Positions 45,247 to 53,104 of a stretch of DNA of 64,000 nt are shown piece after piece. The notes below the pieces were generated by a model that was not told the origin of the DNA, searched no databases, and saw only the letters and a list, made by a program, of their open reading frames with translations. Made by a program: the position numbers and the translations under genes. This stretch comes from Palsa-601 sp963801185. GTDB taxonomy: Bacteria; Actinomycetota; Acidimicrobiia; Acidimicrobiales; Bog-793. The stretch lies in assembly GCA_963801185.1 (NCBI GenBank), contig CAWDDW010000003.1:2088493-2152492 (forward strand), in the 5' to 3' direction. Position 1 is the first letter of the stretch; each line of letters starts with the position of its first letter.

Positions 45247-46278
45247 GTGACCATCGAACCTGACATCACCGTCGAACCTGACATCTCCTTCGAGTGGCAT
45301 CGATGGGCGGCGATCTCTCTCCTGCGCGGGACGCCGGTGTCAGAAGTCATCGCGATACTGGTCGCCAACGGAGTGCCCGAGGCATCAGCGGCCATGTTGG
45401 CCGGAGAGATCTTGAGCGATCCCACGCTTGAAGCCGGCAAGTGGGCGATCGGTCGCCTCTACAAGCTCGAGAGCATCCTCGAGGTCCGCCAGCAGCTCCG
45501 GGATCTCGCAGGCGAGATCGACGCGGTTCCTCGTCGATCCGGCGTCAGTTCAGAGCAGTTCCTGACGGAGTACTACGCCTGCAACCTCCCGGTCCTGCTC
45601 GAGGACGTCTGCCACGAGTGGCCGGCACTCGATCGCTGGTCGCCCGACTACCTCGTCGAGCAGCTTGGGGACGTCGAAGTCGAAGTCATGGACGGACGGC
45701 AGGAAGGGCCCGGCGACGAACTGAAGATGGACGAGCAGCGGACTCGGACGTCGTTCGCCAAGTACGTGCGCCGCGTCCTCGCGACCGAGTGGAGCAACGA
45801 GTTTTACCTCGTTGCCAACAACGGCCTGCTCGCAAGCGATCTCGCAGAGCCGCTCTGGAAGGACTTCAGCCTGGACGCGCGGTACCTGCGGCCGGAGGCC
45901 CCGCGGGCCGAGACATTCGTCTGGTACGGCCCGGCCGGTACGGTGACCAATCTTCACCATGACGTGATGAACATCCTCTTTCACCAGGTCTACGGCTGGA
46001 AACACGTCATCTTGATCGCTCCGACGAACACCCATCGAGTGTCCAACTCGGTCGGTGTCTACAGTGATGTCGACCCGCTCGCACCGGATCTCGACCGTTT
46101 CCCGGCCTTCGAGGGCGTGCATCAGCTCCACGTCACCGTTGGGCCGGGCGAGGCCCTCTTCATCCCAGTCGGCTGGTGGCACCACGTCACGGCCCTCGAG
46201 ACGAGCATCAGCATCTCGAGCACCAGCTTTTGCTTCCCGAACAGCTTCAAGTGGGCGAACCCGACGATGGGGATCTAG
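45247..46278 (+). CDS. JmjC/cupin-8 Fe(II)/2-oxoglutarate oxygenase
   Basis: 343 residues. N-terminal ~90 residues form a helical domain (FEWHRWAAISLLRGTPVSEVIAILVANGVPEASA) seen on cupin-like hydroxylases of natural-product loci. The C-terminal JmjC-like barrel has the iron motif LHHDVMN (His237, Asp239), a distal His in GWWHHVTALE (~312-313) and the GWKHVILIAP strand that usually supplies the 2-oxoglutarate Lys. GTG 45247 has a GGGGAG site. It lies 131 bp after the Cys-rich gene, same strand; a peptide or prolyl/His/Asp hydroxylase acting on that product is a reasonable inference. Confidence 0.82.
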   Translation: MTIEPDITVEPDISFEWHRWAAISLLRGTPVSEVIAILVANGVPEASAAMLAGEILSDPTLEAGKWAIGRLYKLESILEVRQQLRDLAGEIDAVPRRSGVSSEQFLTEYYACNLPVLLEDVCHEWPALDRWSPDYLVEQLGDVEVEVMDGRQEGPGDELKMDEQRTRTSFAKYVRRVLATEWSNEFYLVANNGLLASDLAEPLWKDFSLDARYLRPEAPRAETFVWYGPAGTVTNLHHDVMNILFHQVYGWKHVILIAPTNTHRVSNSVGVYSDVDPLAPDLDRFPAFEGVHQLHVTVGPGEALFIPVGWWHHVTALETSISISSTSFCFPNSFKWANPTMGI

Positions 46279-46281
46279 GCC

Positions 46282-47145
46282 GTGACGGCCACATTGCGAA
46301 GAGTGCGTCTGCCGCGACGGTGGGAGTCCGGATCCATGTTGGGCTCGGCCGTCGCGTTGTGCGCCATTTTGGTCTGCGCCGGTCCCGGCGCGGCAGCCGG
46401 AGCGCTGGCGAACGCGCCCACGGCCCGCATTGTGGCGATGACGCGGGGCTCGAGGCAGTCATTGACCGTCGCGACCTCGCCGAACTGGTCCGGCTATGTA
46501 GCGGAGGCGCCGGGTAGGTTCAGCGCCGTGGAAGGAACGTGGGTCCAACCGGCCGTGGGGTGCAGCGGGTCTGCGCGTGCGGCCGTGGCGGTCTGGATCG
46601 GCTTGGACGGGTTCCGGGACGAGACCGTCGAGCAGATCGGCGTGAAGGCGAGGTGTGATGGGGGAAGCGCTGTGTACACCGGCTGGTGGCAGCTCTGGCC
46701 CGGTCCTGTTCACTTCTTGCCAGCCGTGTACCTGGTCCATCCGTCGGACGTGATGCACGCTGCGGTGCTTCGATCCGGGAGGAGTTTCACGCTGTCGCTG
46801 CGCTCGAGTGTGGGATGGAGCTTCGCCACCGTGGCAAGCGCGCCGGCGGACAGCTCGTCTGCGGAATGGATCGCCTCCTCCCCGCCGGGTTGCCGCATGT
46901 GTGGGTTCGCCCCGTTGGCGAACTTCGGCAGGGTCACCTTCTCGGGCGCTCAGGCGGCCGACGGCGGACCGATGCGGCCGGTCGGATCCTTTCGAGCGCA
47001 CGACGAGGTCGTCTCGGTCACGATGGTCGGACCACGGAGTGCTGTCGTCGCCCACCCGAGCCCGCTGTCTGAGGGAGGGTCCCGCTTCACCGTTACGCGG
47101 GTTGGATGGGACAACAACGTTCGCGCTCGCCGCGGAGAGCGCTGA
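46282..47145 (+). CDS. Secreted peptidase G1 (eqolisin)-fold protein, catalytic Glu replaced
   Basis: 287 residues with a signal peptide (MLGSAVALCAILVCAGPGAAAG) and a beta-sandwich G1 domain: SPNWSGYVAEAPGRFSAVEGTWVQP, AVWIGLDGFRDETVEQIGVKA with the conserved Gln, and APLANFGRVTFSGA. The usual active-site segment SAEW/VIxEAP reads SAEWIASSPP here, so the catalytic Glu is absent, and the Glu of YxAWYE is Gln (GWWQLWP). It probably binds rather than cleaves. It starts four bases after the JmjC stop, so it belongs to that transcript. An ATG at 46336 is an alternative start. Confidence 0.75.
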   Translation: MTATLRRVRLPRRWESGSMLGSAVALCAILVCAGPGAAAGALANAPTARIVAMTRGSRQSLTVATSPNWSGYVAEAPGRFSAVEGTWVQPAVGCSGSARAAVAVWIGLDGFRDETVEQIGVKARCDGGSAVYTGWWQLWPGPVHFLPAVYLVHPSDVMHAAVLRSGRSFTLSLRSSVGWSFATVASAPADSSSAEWIASSPPGCRMCGFAPLANFGRVTFSGAQAADGGPMRPVGSFRAHDEVVSVTMVGPRSAVVAHPSPLSEGGSRFTVTRVGWDNNVRARRGER

Positions 47146-47153
47146 ACAGTCAC

Positions 47154-47228
47154 TGGAGGCGGCGCCCAGAATCGAACTGGGGTAGAGGGCTTTGCAGGCC
47201 CTTGCCTAAACCACTCGGCCACGCCGCC
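47154..47228 (-). tRNA. tRNA-Cys (anticodon GCA)
   Basis: A leftward cloverleaf. The acceptor stem GGCGGCG/CGCCGCC is followed by T and an encoded CCA. The anticodon stem AGGGC/GCCCT has loop CTGCAAA, giving anticodon GCA for Cys. The T arm contains the normal TTCGATTC loop. It marks the right edge of the accessory island. Confidence 0.93.
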
Positions 47229-47296
47229 GGCGCCTGATCACCCTACCTGCTCGCCGGCCAGCCTCTCGCCGGTAGAGGGCTCGATCACATGGAGAT

Positions 47297-48105
47297 CTAA
47301 CTCGTCTTCAGATACGGCTTGAGAACGGTCTCGAGGTACTGGAAATGCTTCGGTGGCTCGATCGTTGCTGACGCGGGGTAGGAGTAGTGCAGCCCCGTGG
47401 TGATCGGCGAAGGCGACTGGGTCCGGATCTCAGCGGGGAGCGACGACCCCGACGGTGCGAGGTCGACCGTTGCCCCGGTGTTCGTCTCAGCTCGACCACG
47501 TGGCGACCGTTCAAGTAGACGTCGCCCTTGTTCGAGAACCTGCTCACCGAGTCGTGCAAGAACTCCTGTGCGAAGCCCCGAGGGTCGATGAGCCCTGCTG
47601 TCTCGGTGTTGAAGACGCTCGTGCTGGCCGATATGAGCTCGATCCAACCCTTCGTCAGCTTGGGCAAGAGGGAGGAGATCTGTGCCTTGTCGGCGCCAGC
47701 GGTCGAGAGCAGCGAGCTCCAGAACACCGTCGACCCCTTGACCCAGGTGATCTGGTTCGAGACGACGAACTGCACTGATCCCCAGAAACGCTCCCCCTTC
47801 GTGCCCATCGGATTCCCCACCACGTCGACGGTGCCCATGCTGGCGGCACCACCCTCCACGACGTCAGTAACCGTGATGGACGAAGACTTCGAGGCGGCGC
47901 CGGCTCCGATCGAGCCGCTGACTTCGACGTAGGGGACCTTTCCGAGTGCCGTCACGGTCTGGGAGGCAAGGCTCGGAGCGGACTGGCGGCCGCGCGCGGT
48001 GGCGGGAGGCGTGCTCCCGCAGGCGCCGAGTCCGAGTGCAACGATTGTGATGGGGATGACGGTCCGCCACAGGCGGGCATTGGATCGAGTCGGCCGGGGG
48101 GCCAT
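47297..48105 (-). CDS. Secreted lipoprotein of unknown function, frameshift near 47488
   Basis: ATG 48105 with a GAGAGGA ribosome site begins a lipoprotein signal (TVIPITIVALGLGACGS, lipobox Cys). The rest resembles LppX/LprG-like beta-strand lipoproteins: VPYVEVSGSIGAGAASKSSSITVTDVVEGG, then WVKGSTVFWSSLLS. The last part, NTGATVDLAPSGSSLPAEIRT...VLKPYLKTS, is in the next frame after ~47485-47495. One restored base gives ~270 residues. Located between tRNA-Cys and the cobalamin riboswitch, divergent from the cob operon. Confidence 0.75.
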
Positions 48106-48175
48106 GGGGGTCCTCTCGTCGGTCGGCGTCAAGCGACGATTCGATGGTAGTCGCCTCGTACGCTGACCCCGAAAG

Positions 48176-48360
48176 GCGGTATCCTCGGCCAGCGGCGTAG
48201 GGAACCCGGTGTGAGACCGGGGCTGTCCCGCAACTGTGACCGGGGAGCGAACCCCAAGCTGGCCACTGCCCGAAGGGGCGGGAAGGCCGGGAGGAGCGTT
48301 GATCCGGGAGCCAGGAAACCTGCCCGCCGGAACCACCGCGAGGTGGGGGAGGCACGCGTG
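48176..48360 (+). ncRNA. Cobalamin riboswitch
   Basis: The conserved adenosylcobalamin aptamer elements are in order: GGGAACCCGGTG, GGGGCTGTCCCGCAACTGTGA, GGGAAGGCCGGGAGGAG and the B12 box AGCCAGGAAACCTGCC at 48309-48324. A stem (CCACCGCGAGGTGG) follows just before the cobU start. It heads a six-gene cobalamin operon, so B12 should repress late B12 synthesis. Confidence 0.95.
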
Positions 48361-48383
48361 GACGTGAAAGGGAATCAACCCTC

Positions 48384-48896
48384 GTGATCAGCTTGGTGTT
48401 GGGCGGAGCCCGATCGGGCAAGTCCGCCCTCGCAGAGCGCCGAGCGGCCGTGTCAGATGCTCCGGTCACATACTTGGCCACGGGCGTCGGCAGCGACGAC
48501 GCCGACTTCGAAGACCGCATCGCCCGCCATCGCGAGAGGCGTCCCGACGGCTGGGAGACGGTCGAGGTCCCCTTTGCAGGGGACCTCGTCGCCGAGCTGC
48601 GCTCCTGTGGCGGCACCGCCCTCGTCGACTCGCTCGGGACGTGGCTCGCCGGCTTCCCGGATTTCGTCCTCGAGCACACCCCGCTCACCTCGGCGCTGGA
48701 AGAGCGACGCTCGGCGGGTCATCTGACGGTGGTCGTCTCTGAGGAGGTCGGCCTCGGCGTGCATCCGTCGACTGAGGCCGGGCGCCGGTTCCGTGACGCG
48801 CTCGGCGAGCTCAACCAGGCGGTCGCCGAGGTCTCCGACGAGGTATGGCTCGCGGTTGCCGGCCGCGCGCTGCGCCTCGGAACCGAGTCGGTGTGA
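48384..48896 (+). CDS. cobU: Adenosylcobinamide kinase / adenosylcobinamide-phosphate guanylyltransferase
   Basis: Phosphorylates adenosylcobinamide and adds GMP, in the nucleotide-loop assembly branch of B12 synthesis. Residues 5-15 form the P-loop VLGGARSGKSA; the downstream VVVSEEVGLGVHPSTEAGR and FRDALGELNQAVA blocks are family-specific. 170 residues, normal length. GTG 48384 directly follows the riboswitch. GTGA overlap with cobS. Confidence 0.95.
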   Translation: MISLVLGGARSGKSALAERRAAVSDAPVTYLATGVGSDDADFEDRIARHRERRPDGWETVEVPFAGDLVAELRSCGGTALVDSLGTWLAGFPDFVLEHTPLTSALEERRSAGHLTVVVSEEVGLGVHPSTEAGRRFRDALGELNQAVAEVSDEVWLAVAGRALRLGTESV

Positions 48897-49663
48897 CCAC
48901 CACGATCTCTCGGTCCGGGGTGAGGGGCGGGGCTGGGCAGGCGGTCGCGTTTCTCACGGTATTCGGCCGCGGCGCGGTCCCGACGCCGGCCTCGCTCGCA
49001 TGGTTCCCGCTCGTCGGCGCAGCCATCGGTTCAGTGCTCGGGCTCGTATGGTGGGGGCTGTCCCAGGTCTTCCCCCCGGGGGTTGCCGCCGTCATCGTCG
49101 TTGCGGCCGACGTCGGGGTGACAGGCATGCTGCACTTCGACGGCCTGCTCGACGCCGCAGACGGCCTGCTGCCTCATCTCTCGCCCGAGCGGCGGCTCGA
49201 GGTCATGAGCGAGCCAGGAGTCGGGGCGTTCGCCGTCGTGATCGCACTCGTGGTTGTGATCGCTCGTGTCGTAGCTCTCTCGAGCATCTCCCCGGTCTCG
49301 TGGTGGAAGGCGGTCCTGCTACTCGGGGCGCTCTGGGTGGTCAGCCGGTCGGCCATGGTCGTGGCGACAGCCCGAATGCGATATGTGCGCGAGGGCGGGA
49401 TTGCTGCGGCGTTTCTCTCGGGTGAGGCGAAGGCAGGGCCGGCGCTCGGCACAGCTCTCTTCGGGATAGGCGCCGCAGGCGCCGCGCTCGTCGCCTGGCA
49501 TGTCGTCGCAGGCCTGCCGGTCGTGGCTGCAGCACTCGTCGGAGCTTCAGCCGTGCTCCTGCTCGCGCAGCGGCGGCTCGGCGGATACACGGGCGACGTG
49601 CTCGGAGCGGCGGGCGTGATCGGCGAGACGCTCGGCCTCCTCGTGGCGGCTGCCAAGTGGTGA
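48893..49663 (+). CDS. cobS: Adenosylcobinamide-GDP ribazoletransferase (cobalamin synthase)
   Basis: Integral membrane enzyme joining adenosylcobinamide-GDP and alpha-ribazole. About 256 residues with several TM helices. The conserved acidic motif is MLHFDGLLDAADGLLPH, followed by MSEPGVGAFAVV, with a C-terminal QRRLGGYTGDVLGA signature. GTG 48893 overlaps the cobU stop. No cobT or cobC phosphatase gene is in the window, so those steps are encoded elsewhere. Confidence 0.94.
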   Translation: MTTTISRSGVRGGAGQAVAFLTVFGRGAVPTPASLAWFPLVGAAIGSVLGLVWWGLSQVFPPGVAAVIVVAADVGVTGMLHFDGLLDAADGLLPHLSPERRLEVMSEPGVGAFAVVIALVVVIARVVALSSISPVSWWKAVLLLGALWVVSRSAMVVATARMRYVREGGIAAAFLSGEAKAGPALGTALFGIGAAGAALVAWHVVAGLPVVAAALVGASAVLLLAQRRLGGYTGDVLGAAGVIGETLGLLVAAAKW

Positions 49664-49667
49664 CCTC

Positions 49668-50600
49668 ATGACGGTCGGCCGCGGCAGCGCGATCGCCGCA
49701 TCGGTCGCTCTCGGCATCGACGCGCTCGTCGGTGACGAGCCGCTCCGCCCACATCCCGTGGCGATCTTCGGGAGGGCGATGACGCGCCTCGAGCGCCGTA
49801 TCTGGGACGACCGCAGGCTGCCGGGGATCGGCTACACGCTGGCGGGCGTCCTCACCGCCGGCGGGGGCGGGGCACTGCTCGACCGGCTGCCGGGAGGCAT
49901 GATCGCCGGCGGCTACACGGCGGTCGCCGGCCGTGGGCTCTGGTCGGCGGCGGCAGGCGTGGGACGGGCGCTTGACGCAAAGGACCTGCCCGCCGCCCGG
50001 AGGCTCCTTCCTTCCCTCGTCGGGCGGGATCCCGCTGGGCTCGGCTCGGGCGAGATCGCCCGGGCCACGGTCGAGTCGGTCGCCGAGAACACCGTCGACG
50101 GGATCGTCGCCCCCGCCTTGTGGGGCGCAGTCGGTGGTGCGGCCGGTGCGCTCGCGTACCGCGCCGTGAACACCCTCGACTCGATGGTGGGCTACCGCGA
50201 CGAGCGATACGAGCACTTCGGCTGGGCGAGCGCACGCCTGGACGACCTGGCCAACTTCGTGCCAGCGCGGTTGACCGTCGCTCTCGTGACGGCGCTGCGG
50301 CCGCGGTCGGCGGGGGAGATATGGCGGGCCGTCCGCGAAGAAGCGCCGGCGCATCCCTCCCCGAACGCCGGCGTGGCCGAGGCCGCCTTTGCTGCTGCGC
50401 TCGGTGTCCGGCTCGGTGGCACCAACTCCTATCGTGGCCAGGCCGAGCACCGTGCGACTGCCGGGGCTGTCGACGGGCGGGCCCCTCTGCCCTCTGACAT
50501 CGGACGGGCGGTCGCGCTTTCCCGGCAGGTCGCCTGGCTGCTGGCAGGCACGCTTGCCGTCGCCGGCGCGCTCGGGTCGCACAGGAGCGGCGAGTCGTGA
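49668..50600 (+). CDS. cbiB: Adenosylcobinamide-phosphate synthase CbiB/CobD
   Basis: Attaches the aminopropanol (phosphate) arm to adenosylcobyric acid. 310 residues of membrane protein with the family blocks GIDALVGDEPLRPHPVAIFGR, ARATVESVAENTVDGIVAPALWG, AVNTLDSMVGYRDERYEHFGWASARLDDLANFVPARL and the EAAFAAALGVRLGGTNSYRG C-terminal region. Frame intact. Four bases after cobS and overlapping the next start (50597). Confidence 0.94.
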   Translation: MTVGRGSAIAASVALGIDALVGDEPLRPHPVAIFGRAMTRLERRIWDDRRLPGIGYTLAGVLTAGGGGALLDRLPGGMIAGGYTAVAGRGLWSAAAGVGRALDAKDLPAARRLLPSLVGRDPAGLGSGEIARATVESVAENTVDGIVAPALWGAVGGAAGALAYRAVNTLDSMVGYRDERYEHFGWASARLDDLANFVPARLTVALVTALRPRSAGEIWRAVREEAPAHPSPNAGVAEAAFAAALGVRLGGTNSYRGQAEHRATAGAVDGRAPLPSDIGRAVALSRQVAWLLAGTLAVAGALGSHRSGES

Positions 50601-53104
50601 CGACGGTCCCCCCTCCGGGGCCACACGGCGACGACGCCTCTCGAGTGGCGAGGGCGCTCGGCCTCCACCCGAGCGACGTCCTCGACCTTGCCACCTCTCT
50701 CAACCCGGTCGCACCCGACATCCGCCTGCTGATCGCTACGACGCTCGACTCGATCCGCCGCTATCCCGATGCTGGCGCCGCGACCCGAGCGATGGCGGGC
50801 GCCCTCGGCATCGATCCCAGCCAGGTGCTCCTCACGAACGGCGGCGCCGAGGCGATCGCCCTCGTGGCGGCGGTGCTCGGGGAGGGCTCGGTCGACGATC
50901 CCGAGTTCTCCCTCTACCGGCGCCACCTCGCCAGCGTCGTGCCGGGGGCCGGCCGGTGGCGGTCGAACCCGCACAATCCGACCGGGCGCCTCGCTGCTCC
51001 GGGGGAGACGGCGGCCGTCTGGGACGAGGCCTTCTATCCCCTCGCGACCGGCAGTTGGACAAGGGGCGATGCAGCGAGCGGGTCGGTCGTGCTCGGATCC
51101 CTCACGAAACTCCTCGCCTGTCCCGGCCTCCGCCTCGGCTACCTCGTCACGACCGACGAGGACCTGATGGAGCGCCTCGCGCGGCTCCAGCCCCGGTGGT
51201 CCGTCTCGTCCCCGGCACTTGCGGCCCTCCCGCGACTGCTCGATCTGATCGATCTCCCGGGTTGGCAGCGCGCCGTCGCGGCGCTGCGGGAGGATCTCTG
51301 CTCGCTGCTTGCGAGCCACGGCCTCGATCCTGGACCGTCGGCGGCCAACTTCGTCCTCGTCGGCCAGGCGACCGGCCTGAGAGACCGGCTCGCCCATCAA
51401 GGTGTGGTCGTGCGTGACTGCGAGAGCTTCGGGCTCCCGGGCTCGGTGCGCATCGCAGTGCCGAACGAGGCGGGCCTCGAGCGACTGGCGAGCGCCCTCG
51501 GGCAGGCTTCGAGCGGCCGAGCGGTGCCGCGATCGGGCCGTGTGGCTCGCGCCGGCCGGCTCGCTGGTCGCACAGAGCGGCCCCACGAGCCACGAGGGGC
51601 CCTCCTCGTCTGTGGGACCTCGAGCGACTGCGGGAAGAGCCAGATCGTCACGGGCCTGTGCCGCCTGTTCGCCCGGCAAGGCTTGCGGGTGGCCCCTTTC
51701 AAGGCACAGAACATGTCGCTCAACTCCTACGCGACGCCATCGGGCCACGAGATCGGCCGGGCGCAAGGCATCCAAGCCCTCGCCGCCGGCGTGGAGCCGG
51801 AGGTCGGGATGAACCCGATCCTCCTCAAGCCCACGAGCCGCCGCTTGAGCCAGGTCGTCGTAATGGGCGAGCCCCTCGGGGAACTCGACGCCCGCAGCTA
51901 CCAGGAGACGAGGCGGGCAGCACTGCTCCCGGTCGTCCTCGAGGCCTTCAACGACCTCCGAGAGCGTTTCGACGTCGTCATCTGCGAGGGAGCGGGGAGC
52001 CCGGCGGAGATCAACCTGCTCGAAGGGGATCTAGTGAACCTGGGCTTCGCGGATGCGGCCAGTGTGCCGGCGCTTCTCGTCGGCGACATCGAGCGCGGTG
52101 GCGTCTTCGCGAGCATTGCCGGGACCTTCGCCGTCTTGCCGGAGCACCTCTCTCGTCACCTCCGGGCGTTCGCCATCAACAAGTTCCGCGGTGACCCGTC
52201 CCTGCTCACGCCCGGCATCGAGGCGATCGAGGCACTGATCGGGCGACCTTGTGCCGGCGTGCTCCCGTATCTCGACGATCTCCACCTGGACGCCGAGGAC
52301 TCCCTCGGCCTGGCAGGCCTGCTCGCCTCGAGCGCCCCGTCCTCGCCGGACAGGCTCGACATCTCGGTCATAGCGCTCCCTCACCTCGCCAACTTCACCG
52401 ACCTCGACGCCCTGTCGATCGAACCGGGCGTCTCGATCCGCATGGTCGACGGCGCCCGCGCGCTCGGGAAGCCCGACCTCGTGATCCTCCCCGGCTCGAA
52501 GTCCACAGTGGCGGACCTCGGCTGGTTGCACGAGCGCGGTCTCGCCCAGGGGTTGCGGGAGGCGGCGGCTGATCCGGCCGGGCCGATGATCCTCGGCATC
52601 TGCGCGGGCTATCAGATGCTCGGCGATGCGATCGTCGACGAGTACGAGTCAGGTGCCGGCCGCATCGAGGCCCTCGGACTGCTTCCGGTCGTCACCGCTT
52701 TCTCCCCCGCAAAACGCACCCGCCCCCGCACCGGCCTCTCCCTCGCTTCGAGCGTCTCCGGCTACGAGATCCGCCAAGGCGAGCCGCGCGCCCGGCCGGG
52801 ATCGGACGCCTCGCCCCTCGTCGAGCTCGACGACTCGTTCGGGCGCGAGCCCGAGGGATGCGTCGCCGCCAACGGGCAGGTGGTGGGTACGAACTTGCAC
52901 GGGTTGTTCGAGTCCGACGGATTCCGGAGCGCGTGGCTGAGCCTCGTCGCCGCCCGCCGGGGGAAGAGCTTCACGCCGAGCGGCATGAGCTGGTCCGAGC
53001 GGCGGGAGGCCCAGATCGACCGGCTGGCCGACGCCGTCGAGGAGCATCTCGACGTCGACCTGATCCTGTCTCTCATCGCCTCGACCGTGGAGGCACCGGC
53101 GTGA
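50597..53104 (+). CDS. cobQ: Fusion of CobC/CobD-like aminotransferase and cobyric acid synthase CobQ
   Basis: 835 residues. Residues 1-~310 form a fold-I PLP enzyme (LDLATSLNPVAPDI, then LLTNGGAEAIALVAAVLG, NPHNPTGRL and GSLTKLLACPGLRLGY with the PLP Lys), as in L-threonine-O-3-phosphate decarboxylase. Residues ~330-835 form CobQ: GTSSDCGKSQIVTGLCRLF P-loop, APFKAQNMSLNS and the C-terminal class I glutamine amidotransferase-like domain with ILGICAGYQMLG (nucleophile Cys) and NLHGLFESD (His). Both domains look complete. Fusion joins arm supply and cobyric acid amidation, adjacent steps before CbiB. Confidence 0.93.
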   Translation: MTTVPPPGPHGDDASRVARALGLHPSDVLDLATSLNPVAPDIRLLIATTLDSIRRYPDAGAATRAMAGALGIDPSQVLLTNGGAEAIALVAAVLGEGSVDDPEFSLYRRHLASVVPGAGRWRSNPHNPTGRLAAPGETAAVWDEAFYPLATGSWTRGDAASGSVVLGSLTKLLACPGLRLGYLVTTDEDLMERLARLQPRWSVSSPALAALPRLLDLIDLPGWQRAVAALREDLCSLLASHGLDPGPSAANFVLVGQATGLRDRLAHQGVVVRDCESFGLPGSVRIAVPNEAGLERLASALGQASSGRAVPRSGRVARAGRLAGRTERPHEPRGALLVCGTSSDCGKSQIVTGLCRLFARQGLRVAPFKAQNMSLNSYATPSGHEIGRAQGIQALAAGVEPEVGMNPILLKPTSRRLSQVVVMGEPLGELDARSYQETRRAALLPVVLEAFNDLRERFDVVICEGAGSPAEINLLEGDLVNLGFADAASVPALLVGDIERGGVFASIAGTFAVLPEHLSRHLRAFAINKFRGDPSLLTPGIEAIEALIGRPCAGVLPYLDDLHLDAEDSLGLAGLLASSAPSSPDRLDISVIALPHLANFTDLDALSIEPGVSIRMVDGARALGKPDLVILPGSKSTVADLGWLHERGLAQGLREAAADPAGPMILGICAGYQMLGDAIVDEYESGAGRIEALGLLPVVTAFSPAKRTRPRTGLSLASSVSGYEIRQGEPRARPGSDASPLVELDDSFGREPEGCVAANGQVVGTNLHGLFESDGFRSAWLSLVAARRGKSFTPSGMSWSERREAQIDRLADAVEEHLDVDLILSLIASTVEAPA

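Noticed and set aside
39145..47145. Reading the acyl-CoA dehydrogenase as ordinary fatty-acid oxidation
   Set aside because: No other beta-oxidation gene is nearby and the gene is coupled to the MNIO by an overlapping stop and start.
47154..47228. tRNA-Cys as the attachment site of an integrative element
   Set aside because: No integrase and no copy of the tRNA 3' end found in the window; kept only as a boundary marker.
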